Source: Eopsaltria australis (lineage: Eukaryota > Chordata > Aves > Passeriformes > Petroicidae). From it: 64,000 nucleotides of DNA. The DNA lies in NCBI GenBank assembly GCA_034509425.1, contig JAVTVJ010000788.1, forward strand, positions 434,001 to 498,000, written 5' to 3'. Of this stretch, positions 15,601 to 27,485 are shown one piece after another (the first letter of the stretch is position 1; each line of letters opens with the position of its first letter). Position numbers and translations under genes: made by a program. The notes beneath the pieces are model-generated. The model saw only the letters and a list, made by a program, of their open reading frames with translations. It made no database searches and was not told the DNA's origin.

Positions 15601-18600
15601 TCTGGGTTGTTGCTTTAATTATCTGTGGTTGTTGACAGATATAAGTTTTCTTACACTTAACCTAGTAGAAAGGCTGCTAGCAGTTCTTTACTTACCTTTT
15701 CCATTATGGTAATTTCAGTCTTGTTTTATTTTCAGAACTACTTTTGGCTGTAGCACACTACTACAGTTTGGCAAGGTCAAGGCCTTGTAGTTAGAGAAGT
15801 ACCTCCTGTTCATCCCATTGTTACATTATGATTTGTCCATATTTTAGGTAGTTAAACTGTCTTTCCAGGTACTTCTCCTTTATTTGCATTCTTCATTTTA
15901 ATTTGACAGCATGTCAGAATGATAACTAAATAGGAATGGCACCTCTGCCACTGAAAAGAGCAAGGAGTAACATAAGCTGTAGCCAGGATGGTAAGTTCTA
16001 TTTGAGTCTTAGGAGTAATGATGTGGGGAAGGAGCAGTTTGAGTTTTCTGAAGATCTTCCTGTTCTGAAATTTTTGCAATTGTGGCAGTTTCCCCTTTTG
16101 CTTTTTCAAAACAGGAAACTGAGCAAGTGCAGCGGAAGTTTCCCGTCTTTCGACAAGGTAGAGGAGGAAGTTGGTTTCTGTCTTCTCTAACTCATCATGG
16201 GATACTAAGAGCTCATGACACTTTCCTGGGATGATGACTTTCTACCTCTTAGGCTTTAGTGCTGTTGGAAAAAATAATAATGCATTGCTTTGTAATTTCC
16301 TTATTTCTTTTTAGGAAATGAAGTTTAATAGGAGTTTTTGTTTAAAACAAACAAACAAACTTGACTGCCATGACCCCCAAACCTTCAGAATTTAGGAGAT
16401 GTCAGAATTATTTAGCTGATTTGACATTTAGATGTTCTCTTAAAATGAACAGTTCCTGGACATGTTCTACATTGATGTGGATATATAAGGGAGTAGATAT
16501 AGGGGCCCATTCATCTAATTGCTTAGAAGCTTCTATGAGCTACTCAGAACAGTTGGTTTTGCGGCATAATTTTAAGTGGAATATTTTTACCACCTCTTTT
16601 TAACATGATACAAAAATGTAAAATTCTTAATGAGAAGATCTGGAAGGTAAGAAATGGGAGAAGTTTATCTTTTTTAAGCTGTTCAGTGGTCTATTTTCAA
16701 AGAACCATATTTACATGCACCAACAAATGATGAAATTTTAAATAAAAACAGTACAAAAGACAAGTAATCTTTTTTTTCTTTACTACCACCTTTTCAAAAA
16801 AGAAGAAAAACCTCACAGTACATGCTGACACTTCGGCATTTCGTAGAAGTACAGTGAAATGGAAGAATACGTAATACTTTCTGGAGAAGTTTTGTAAGGA
16901 AAAAAAGTGGCGAGAATATAATTTCTAAAATGTGTTTTATAATAAGGAATATAAAATCATAAAATCCTTGTTAGGATTCAGTCTCTTGCTTTCTTCTTAC
17001 CTAATGCTACAGTCCCTAGTGATAGCATCACAAATGGTTCCTGTGCAAAGTATTACAATAGGGTGATTTGGGATTATGCTCTCATGTGAGAGTAGGAAAG
17101 ATAAGCATATGAAATATATTTTCACTAAACATTAGTATTGTGAAGTGATAACTTGTGGTTTAGAAACAATGTCAAGTTGTAGGCAGTAATGGTGGTTAAC
17201 TAGTTAGTCTTAGAATTCAGAACACTAATTACTACTTTTCATAATGCACTTCATTGAAAAATATAAATAAACTACTAAAGAGAAGTACAGCAGCATCTAG
17301 TTTGTCTATGTTGTAGTTTCATACATACGGTACTTTTAAAATAAAAGAATTTCAGTATCTTGGGAAATACTACATAGTATACCCTAGTAAATAATTTTTT
17401 CCTTTTGCTACTCCAATAAGACAATGAGAAGTATTTGATTTAAGGCTTCATAATGAGATTTGCATATGTAAATAGTTATCATTCAGGATGCAGCAAATCA
17501 GGTTATTTGTGATTTAAACTATTTGTTTTTTCCACACTAATGGAAAATGGCCAGACAGTACTGGAAATTTATGACAGAGGAAATAAATGCAACTAACGTT
17601 TTTTTCTTTGAAGGTCCAGAAATCTGTTCCTCTGTATTTTTGGAAGAATTGTTTCCATCACAATTGCCAATAATGGAACCAAATAGACTCTCTGTCTGAT
17701 TGTGTTGGTGTCAGATTATAGATAACGTGACAAATGCTGCTTGTATGTCATTTTTATGCTTCTCTGGTAGTGAGGCCACACCTTTAAGTCAGAGCATCCT
17801 TTAAACTTGAAACACCTGTAGAACTAGTTATTCAATTCTATTCAGTTTCCAGTGTTGAATGAAGTGTGGTTTTTCAATTACTTCCATTTCTCATTAGGTT
17901 GTGATGTGGTTTTGAATATTGCAGGTGAGGGAAAAACAAGGAGGTTTTACAGATTTTTTTTTCTTTTATAATTTATAGTTGCTTATATGATATAAAAGAC
18001 AAAATAAAAGATTAATATTGCAGATTCCATTTAAATATGGACATTATTGAAACGAGAAAAACTGACCTGTAGAAGACTGAACTTTAATCCAGTGAATTTT
18101 ACAGTATTGCTGCAGCATCTGCAACTTAGTCTCTTTCAGTGAACTTCATGTTATGGTATATGTCAGTTTTAATGGAGTGATGGCTAGTTACAGTTATATT
18201 TTCTAACCTTTTTAATTCTGATTCTTTAGACTATCTTAATTCAAAATATTTAATAGGCAAAAATCACTCACTGAAGTGCCGGTTGCAGTAAATGGAATTT
18301 ACCAATGATCACTAAGCATTCAAGAAAAAAAGCATATAGTGCCTCTGAAAAGTTAACATTTTTTTTCCTGAGAGTTAAAATGAAAAATTTATCTGTTTCC
18401 ATATTGTTGTATCTATAAACATTAATGACTTTTCTTTCTCCAGAGTGGAAGTCAGATTCGAAGAACAAACTTTAGAGCATATGGCAGACAAAGCATTCAG
18501 TCTGTGAAAATAGTGCTTTGGGGTTTGTCCTCTAGGCCGAAATTTTGTCTGTTGCTTAATCTGACAGTTAAGGAGTACACCAGTTGAAATTTTAGACAGG

Positions 18601-21600
18601 TAAAGTGTTAGACCATTTAGATCCTTTAAGGAATACTGCTTGTAAACTAAGTGGCATTATAATTTCTGACGTTTCCATTTATGTTTTCAGACAAGGGTGT
18701 TACGTTTATATCCATTATTTAAGGTTAGTTTACGTAATATAATGTTGCATTTTCTTAGAGCAAAAATAATGGCTGCATAAATGTCTCATTTGTACTTCCA
18801 GTATCAACCAAACTAGTAACTGTTGGGCTTATTACTGCATACCCACATAACTCATAGTAGTGTAGTTCCATCTGCCTAGGTATGTATAAATTGATGACAT
18901 ACACACTGAAATATCTTTTAGTCTGCCTATCTTCTGACTTGTACAGGTTTGTACTTTAGTGCACCAGCACAGCTTATAAAATGTTTCCTAGCACCTTTTG
19001 TCATGCATGTTGTGGTGTCTTCAAGCCCTACTCAGTCCTTTGCAAGACAGTCAGTAAAGTTCCTGGATTTTGAGGTGGCAGTCCTGGGTGTGCTGGCATT
19101 GAAGTACTGTACCGGTAACAAAAACTGCATTTGTCATATGTTTGTAAATAGAAAATACAGCTCTCTTTTGGGTATTTCAGCTTGCAGAAACGGTAGGATA
19201 AATTACTTTGAAAGGATATTATGCAACAAATATTTTCCTTAAAATAAAAAATGATTAGTTGTGTGAAGAAATGACTGACAGACTCTTGTCCTATGACATT
19301 TATCATTTACAACTATTCAGGCTTTGCCAGCATGTGACTGCCTTTAGTAATTTTTCTAGTTTTAATCAAATACAATTTTAGAAAGATACTTCATGCTGTA
19401 TGTGAAGTGCATATCCAAATGTGCGATCCCAAAGCGTGTTGCATTTGGCAGTGAATGGGCTGCATACCAACATAGATGAGATATTGTTTTAGGAATAAGT
19501 CACACTCTCTTGATTTACTTTTCTTTTTTGAAACGTCTTAAAGTATTACAGGTGAATTCATTATTAATTATGGTGGTTCAGTAATAGACTATACATGATG
19601 AAAGAGTGCTCACTGCCTTAATCTTTAAACATTTATAATAGCCATTGTTTATTTCTCTTACTAATCCCCACTGCAACTCTTGTGTCCTTTGGGCTCAAGA
19701 GCCAAGGTATTACCAGATCTGTTGTAGCAGAGTGCCGCATGGCTCTGCTACCTGTATTTTGTCATGGTTTTCAGTGTTTGTTACACTGAAAGGGGAAGAT
19801 AGTTACATTGCTTCACTAAAAATGTGTGGTAGTATAGAGGGGGTCAGTTATCCTGTAGTAATTTCTAGAAAATGCAAAACAGTCTCGGCAGTTTCAGGTA
19901 TCTGCCAATAATAGACAGTTGAGAAAGTATCTGGAAACAGATCAGGATTGGTACTTCTGCTATTTGACTAGACATTTATTTCAAGAGAATTAGAAAAGGA
20001 AAAACAGATTTTACTGCAGTAATAGGCAGAAGTAGCTACTGTGTGGTTTTTCCCTAACTCACTGTAAAAAACAGACTAATGAATAACTAACACTTCTATC
20101 TGTGGTGCTTTTCTGTATTTTCATTATAGTTATTTGAAACTTTTATGTACTTGCTTTTGCCTGGAAAATGTGCTCAAACATCAAAATGGTCAATCATTTT
20201 AAATGAGTAGTGAAGAATGTTGCACTCATGTTTACTGTTGGGAATTTTTTTTAGACATAAGGCTGGAGGTCTTGGTCTTGTATTCTTGGTTCCATAATTT
20301 TCTTGTGAACTAAAGCCAAAGCCATTTAAAATAAGTTCTGCTAAATTTCATAGACGTTGGATGAGGCTTTCTGAAAAAATAAAGATTTGAAACCTGATAT
20401 GCTGGCAAAATTCGAACTTTTGGCTCTGAGTGTATAATTTGTCTTTCTGAGCAGATACTTAGAATATTGCATGGTTTATCTGAAGGTTAGTACATGCTAT
20501 ATTTTTAAAAGTAGCTATTTATAGTAGAGCTGCTTGGTTGTAAAGACTTTACTCTGCATTTGCACATTGTATCCTTCACATTGCTCTTCTCTGCTTTTAT
20601 TTCAAGTGGGCAGCAACTGCAAGCGGTTGGAGAGGGCCAGATGGCTCCTGTCAGGTCTAAGTGGGCATGTAGTGGAAATCAGGATCTTCCTTTTCATTCT
20701 TAGGTAGCTGCAGAGGTGACTGAGAGACTTCTGTTTGGTTTATTTGTACACATAGACGTGTACTGTTGCTCAGTAATAGTAATTTAACGTAGAATCTGAT
20801 GGTTATGACTGTGAAACTACAGGTGTCTTCCTAAAAGTGTGTAATGCTAGAGATACACCTTCCAGTAATGATCATTTTATCACTTACTTGTAGAATTCTG
20901 AATTAGAACAGGTTCCCGTTGTACAGAGGATTGTAAAGACAAGCAATAGATTTCTTCTGAAGAAGGAATAAAATAAGCTTGAATTAAATAAGCAAAGACA
21001 ATGAGACTTGAAGTGAGCTGCCATACATGGAATCATCCTGGAGGTCATTCCAGGGCTATCTGTATAGCCCTTGTACTTCATGTCTCTGTTCCAAATGCAT
21101 GGATATTTGAGATGAGCTTTCTAGTGCACACAATTGATTTAATGTATTAAACTGTTTGCTTTTCAAGTTATGTAAGTTAGTGGTAAGCATAGCCCTCAGA
21201 CAAATAAAAAAGAGTATCCAGGCTGTCAGTATGTATTCAAATGTCAATAATTCTTAATACTACAATACTAAAAATAGGCTAACCCAGGTTTTTTATATGC
21301 TCTAGTTTACTTATCTCACCAGTTGCAGTTTGTACTTCTGTCAAGAAAACAGTGTGCGACATGAAGTTTGGTATGTTGGGGTTGGTTGGTTTGTTTTAAA
21401 CTGAAATCAGTTGGGCTTTTTTTCCTCCTAAGAATATGTTCATGAAAGCACAGTCTTGCATCCAGAAAGACTGGGACTAAAAACTCAGTATTTCAGGAGT
21501 CCAGAGAGCAAAAAATACTAAATACCACTTTAAAATATTAAATCAAGGTCAATATTAAATCAAGGTTTCCTTGATCTACCCTTCTCCTTTCTGTCCAGAA

Positions 21601-24600
21601 GAACCACAAACAGACAAACTTCATGGAATGCGGAGGACAAGGAACAGTTTCAGTCCCAATGCAGAAAGTGATCATTGTTTTAGTAAGCCATAAACTGAAG
21701 ATGGCGGAAAATGAAAGTGTCATTTTTAGTTATAACTAGGCACTCCTGAAAGTGACAACCCATTTTTCTTTTGGAACTTCAGTTTATTTTGTTTTCCTCC
21801 TTGGTAATTCCATTGATTTCTAGAGCATAAGTGAGCAGTTACGCTATAGTGCCCTTCTCTAGCACCAGCCTGCTTAATGGCTGTATGTGCACCTGTTGGT
21901 GAGCAAACAAAAGAACAACATAACATGGAGTTCTGTGAACTGCCATCCTAAACTTCCAATCAAAAACAACAAAAAGGAAGAAGAAAATACAGACTGGGAA
22001 GCATTCTATATACCGATAAATAGGTCACTTACAATTTATATTAAATACTTCAGATGACCAGATGGTTACAGAATTTTATCTGCATAATTTGTATTTGATA
22101 TGTACATCTGAGTGCATGAAATAGCTGTGAGCTGTGAACACACGATATTTTTTTGGGACCCAGCGTAGAATACCCCTATAACAGAGAGCCAGATAGTGGG
22201 GAAACTCAGAATTTATTACTTGCATGAACACCTGTGCATTGGTTTTTGTTTTGCTTTTAATTTGTCTATATCTGAAAGTGATGTAAGCAGCATCTGGTTA
22301 TTCTTATTTAGTATGCCTATGCTGCCAAAAAATCAACAGATTCTACTGTACTGCATTTCAGAACTAATGAGGACATAATTATATCCCTGAACAGGAAGAA
22401 GGAATTATGCTTTGTTAGGGACTAGACTAGAATAGAAAGAAAGTAAATGAGAAGAACATTATTTTGAACCAAGTAAGAAAAGTGATCGCTTCTGTCAAAG
22501 GTCTGATATTCTGATTTTTTGGCAGTTGACTGAGAAAATAATGCCGTAGAACTTGAATTTCATTTGAAAATATGAACAGCATAGGTAGAACTAGAGTCTT
22601 TTTCCCTTTTTATTTTGCACATCTGTTTTGCTGGTTTTCACCTTCTTTTTGATACTGATGTACTGATTTGTAGACTCTCATGAAGATTATTAAAAATAAA
22701 CTGATGAACAAAAGCAAGTTAGATTCTTTGTTGACCTGTTGTTTCAAATTTTTGAAAAACTGGGGAGTGTTCAAGTCTAATGTGCTTGAAAAGCTATCTA
22801 ATTTCTTGAAAAGAAACTTAATACATCTTTGTAGAAGGTACGTATTTTTCAAATACATGGCGGTAGAAACATGTAACTACCTACTTCTGTTTCACTGCTG
22901 GTGCTTGGAGTGAGTGGGGAAGGCTGAGAAACCTCTGTCCTTGGAGGCTGACAAAACTTGACTGTGCAGAGACTGCTGAAGTTAACTCTGCTTTGAGCAG
23001 GCAGTGGATGAGGTCATGTTCAGGGGTTTCTTTAAAACCTGTTATTCTGTACTTAGAAAATTATACCTGATATTATGTAGAAATATTTGCCAGGTCTGTG
23101 TCATCATCATGGTAATCACCAGTCATGTGTGTCCCCCCAGTGGGACTTGGATTGTTTTGCTCTTGTGTTTTTCTTTTTTAAACAGTATTGTAGATTGATC
23201 ATAAGGAAATCACAGAGGTAATTGCTGATAAATGTTTAATTTTCACAGTGTGTGAGCTACTACAATGGAGATCACAATTTAGCTGCCCTCTAGAAATACA
23301 GTTCCCTTCTGCCTTGAAAAGTGTTGTTATGTTCCTCTGCTAATGGATTCCTGTAACTTCCCTATGTTATCACTGGTCATGGGCTACTTAGATTGGGTTG
23401 CTGATTGAACGGCAAGATAAGTAGATAAAAAGTAGTTTCCAGTCTACTTAGAGGTGGAAGATGGTAGCGTGGGTTGTTTACGGTCATTTTTCACTTAAAT
23501 CAGTAAACTGATAGTACAGTTGTACCTTCAGGATAGAAACCACCACTGTGAGAAGGCAGTATATGGCATCTGTGCATAATTTTGAAATTCCTGGATAGGA
23601 TAGCTTGGGTGAAATCAGAGGACTAAATGGTGATTTCACAATATCATATCTCTATTACTATGAATTTTTCTCAAGAAATGTTCTTTTAGATCCTCTATAG
23701 CCATAAATAAAATAATTTAGCACTAATTTTCATTTGTTTGTCAAGGTACGTCTTCACAATGTAGTAATTTATAGGGGAATCAGAGAGTTTGCTCACCCTT
23801 TTGTGATAATATCTAATGATTGTGTTTATATAGTTACTTTGAGATTTTTTTATGTTTCACTTTTGCATACTAAATGCAAGATGGGTTAGAGGATTAAGTC
23901 TGCTCTTGTGTTTTCAGCTTTAAGTTTTGAAGCGGAAGGTTTTTTTCTGAACTCGGTGTAACTTTCTTTGAGAACAAATGACAACATCAGACGGGCATCT
24001 TCAGCCAATTGCCTTGAAACAGTATTCATATATTTTGCACAAACTTTTTGCTGTATTTTAAAAAAGAAATTCTTGCAATGACTCTGTAGGTGAGCTAATA
24101 CAAATAAAATGCAATACACAAGAATGGAAAGTAAATGTGTCCTGTTTCTCGGATACTTCTAAATTCATCATGTTGAAGAACTGGGAATCAACTCTTTAAT
24201 TGAATCAAAAGACAGTACTGGATCTTATTTATGGTAATTCGTGAGATAATGTATCCTAAAATTGCAAACAAAATATTTTTTAAAATAGTAGGTTTTCTAC
24301 AGTTGTTTGTGGCAATCTGATTTTGAGGGCAGGGAAAAGGTAGGGTGTGGGTATCAAGATAAACTCTGAAAAAGGAAAGTAAAACATGGAGGCATAAGAA
24401 GTAAAACAAAATAAAAACCACATAATCTCAGTTGCCTGGTGTTGCACTTCAAAAAATTAGGCTCACTGGAGGAATATTTAATATGCTTTGTAGGTGTTGG
24501 GGAGACATGGCCTAGTTTAGATAAATCTAAAAGTTTGATGGTCTGTATTCATAACCTAAGTGGGAAAGTATTGTCTCAGTGGGAAAGTTCAGGTAGTTTT

Positions 24601-25827
24601 GCCATTTTCAGGAACTGTTCTACAAATGACATGCACAAAATCCTTATATTCTGCATTGTGCTAGATACTATTCTGATGTGTTCTGTAAACCCCTGGTGGG
24701 AATATTCATTTAGTCAGTAAAACGTTGGACACACTTGTGGCGCTGTACAAGTTAATATTTTAATTTTAAATTCACACCGATTGTGAGTCCCTGTGTTTAT
24801 AGGAAGATATAATTTAGTATTGTTAGGTGACCTGTTATTAGGCTAATGATTTCCACAATAGTGGTAAATAAAAGTCTGGTAATTTCTGTAAGGCAGAGGG
24901 AGCAGAGAAGAGCAGCCAGGTGGTTGGTCACCAGGCTGCAGGACCTGTGCTAGCCAGCTCAGAAAAGGATTGACAACTCTGCCTGGCAGGAGTGCAGATG
25001 GAAGAAGTTAAGCACTAAAGGAATTTAGGTGAGGGATTTAAGGGTAACCTGTAAGGAGGAAAAAAGCAGGATGAGACTTGTACATGGGTTTAAAAACACA
25101 GAAATACTACCCCCTGCTGTTTCTAACGGGGCATTGGAATACCTAATGCTTAAAAAAAAGCCAGTTTATATACCAGTTTTTTAAATGCCTTGTTTCCTTT
25201 TTAGCATAACATAAAAAGTTAAACCCTGAAGTATAACCAGCTTCCTAAGTAGCTGTCCTTGATTATGACTCAGACGCACAAGTTCTGTTTAGCTTTGCAC
25301 TGAAAGCAGGATTTCTGCATTTGTTTTGAGTGGTGAATACTGCCTGTCCTCTGCAGAATACTTCCTGAGTGTATAATGAAACTGCTGAGATTTTTGTAAG
25401 TAAACTCATTAATTATTTTGAATTGAAATGAGTGAAGAATTGGATTGAGAAATTTGGTCTTCTGTTTCAGTATCCTTCTAACCTGAATTAGTTAAGTAAT
25501 GTATGAGATAAATTATTCAAACTTTACATACACCCAAAACACTTGAAATATTTTGTATGGTACCTTGAAGAATCTAGTTTGTGTTTATCCTGAAGTGCTT
25601 GCTACTTTACATGATACTAAAAAATACATAGCGAAGATTAGAGCTAAGGTTGTGTTAACTGCAACATTCTATGACATCAGAAGTAATTTTACATGTTGCT
25701 TTTGCTGTTTGCTTTTGTGTCATTCCAGTGGTTGTAGGAGGTCTGTCCTCCTTCACAGATGAAGTTGTATTTCCTGTTCATCTTTAGATTTGGTAATATG
25801 CTATCTCAGCAGGTGAAGTAGTGTGAC
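9641..25827. other. Intron segment, no gene seen
   Basis: AT-rich intron DNA. Small local features are a 16-bp direct duplication with 17-bp period at 21534-21566 (unit aatattaaatcaaggt) and a twice-occurring attggtgatt at 14910-14936. A GC-richer stretch at 24891-24990 faintly resembles the middle of a CR1 3' end but is too diverged to call. Frames up to 97 codons occur on both strands, none with a recognisable domain. Confidence 0.6.
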
Positions 25828-25874
25828 TACCAAGCACCAGTGTTCAGATTCTTCTGAACACTGGTGCTTGATAG
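25828..25874. repeat. Perfect 18-bp inverted repeat (hairpin) with 4-nt loop
   Basis: The left arm 25831-25848 (caagcaccagtgttcaga) is the exact reverse complement of the right arm 25853-25870, separated by ttct. Beyond one mismatch (25830/25871) three more pairs form (25827-25829 with 25872-25874), giving a stem of about 21 pairs. A perfect palindrome of this size is unexpected by chance. It could arise by template switching during replication, or form a structured element in the intron RNA. The loop is short for a standard Dicer precursor. Confidence 0.9.
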
Positions 25875-25956
25875 GGCTGTTGTCTAGTAAATGCAGTTAT
25901 GTGGGTTTACAAAGTAGAGATATTCCTTTTGTGCTACAGGAGAAAAGTTACCTTTT

Positions 25957-25998
25957 TAAAGCATGGGTTGGCCTACAAATGCTAAAAACCATGCTTTA
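25957..25998. repeat. 10-bp inverted repeat with about 22-nt loop
   Basis: The arm taaagcatgg at 25957-25966 is complementary to ccatgcttta at 25989-25998. A one-base bulge allows two further pairs inward. It lies about 85 bp after the larger hairpin. It may be coincidental. Confidence 0.7.
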
Positions 25999-27089
25999 GA
26001 ATGTTCATGTTCCTTCGCATTTAACAGAGCTCCAGGCAGAGTTAATGTTCTCTTAATATTTTATATCTCAGTTTCCGTGTCTTAAAATATATGTGTTTCT
26101 TTTGAGACAGTTTCTGGTATTTAGAGTATCTGCAGCGTGCCTAAACAAACCCCTTAACTCTGTTCATTTATCTCTTAACTTTTTGAACAGAGCTTAGCTT
26201 CTTTGCATGTGATACGTGAAACAGAGTAATATATAACTATTGCTTTCAGATTCCAAATGTTTTCTGAAGCATAAATGAAACTTCATAAGGACTATTTAGA
26301 TGCCTATTTTATCCCATTTTGTAGTCAGGGAAGTGTATCTGATTCTCTGTATCTGTTGCTTTTGTAAACATAATATGTAATGTCAATATACTACTTGAAA
26401 TAAAAGGGACAGTGATTTCCTAAAGCATTTGAAGGAATCCGTATGTAAACTGGGATTAGATGTTATTCTTTTATTCTTTTCTGATTTTTTTCCTCATCTC
26501 TCTCAGTTTATCAGTGTGGCCTTGACTACAGAGGGACTGCTACAAAAGTGCAGCAAGAAGGATCAGGAGAAGTGAAATTCATATAACTTTGGACACTTTA
26601 AAAAAACCCTGAATTTAGTGGGTTTCATACTGTTTCTTGAGATCTTGTACCATGTTTTCATTAATAATGTGAAATCCTGTATAAACATTTTCCAGAAGAA
26701 CGTGGTTCTTACAGGGGTTTTGGGAGTCTGTAGAAAACAGGAGGAAAATAAGAGTTTTTCAGCCTGTCTTGCTTGCTTTAACAGTACAGTAACTTGAAAT
26801 GTGTGTATTGATACTAGTGCCAATATCTCGGTACCAATATTTTTTCAATGCATTTCTGTTTTCTTTTTTTAATAATATTTATCTCATAATCTTTAGGAAA
26901 CTGTTTTTTGGTTTAGTGGTGAGTTTTGTTTGTCTGTTTTGATTGTTTGGTATGGTTTGTTCTCCCCCAGTGCAAACGTTACTAAGGTATTTCCTACATG
27001 TTTTTGAGTGGTGGAAGTTTTTCCTTTTTTTACCTTACGCCTCCCATTCTCCTGTACTCATTTACTGTTAAGTTATCAGAAGCCTTGAA

Positions 27090-27485
27090 AGTGTAATTTG
27101 AGGAAAGACTGGAAAAAAATGTTTTGTTTGGTCTACAGAAGAGGAGACAAAAGAGACGTGATAAGAGTTCTTTAGTATGTGAAAGGACCAAATATAATGG
27201 TAAAACTTATTTTGTGTCTGTTGGAGGTGGGACAGGGAGCAATGGAGGGGGTGCTCGGAGCAAGTGAGATTTATATTAAAGGTTGTTAAATGTTTTCTGA
27301 TATAAGCAGTGGGCAGTCATGTTCCTGTAGAGAATTGGTGGAATCTCCATCAATGGCATTTTTGAAACAGGTTAGAATATCCTTTTCTAGGAAGGTATCG
27401 ATTCAGATCAGTACCTGCAAGCAATACTGGGATGATGGACAAGATAGCCTTTTGAAAGGTATTTCTAGCCCTGCTTTCTAGATGT
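27090..27485 (+). mobile_element. Ancient CR1-type LINE 3' fragment, sense
   Basis: The order of short matches follows the CR1 3' end as I recall it. There is a gaaagactgg...gaagagga stretch near 27105-27150, then a gggacagggagcaatgg block near 27230. A gaattggtggaatctccatc block follows near 27332-27352, and a gatggacaagatagcc...tttctagcc block near 27433-27470. These correspond to the 'gagaggttgtggagtctcc' and 'ttggactagatgacc' segments of CR1. The copy is strongly diverged, has no coding capacity and is probably old. Element boundaries are approximate. No target-site duplication is recognisable. Confidence 0.7.

Noticed and set aside
24891..25090. Possible third CR1 fragment
   Set aside because: Only a faint resemblance to the CR1 internal 3' region; too diverged to support without a profile search.
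25828..25874. Hairpin as a conventional microRNA precursor
   Set aside because: The loop is only 4 nt and the stem about 21 pairs, shorter than usual Drosha/Dicer substrates. Kept as an unexplained hairpin rather than called a miRNA.
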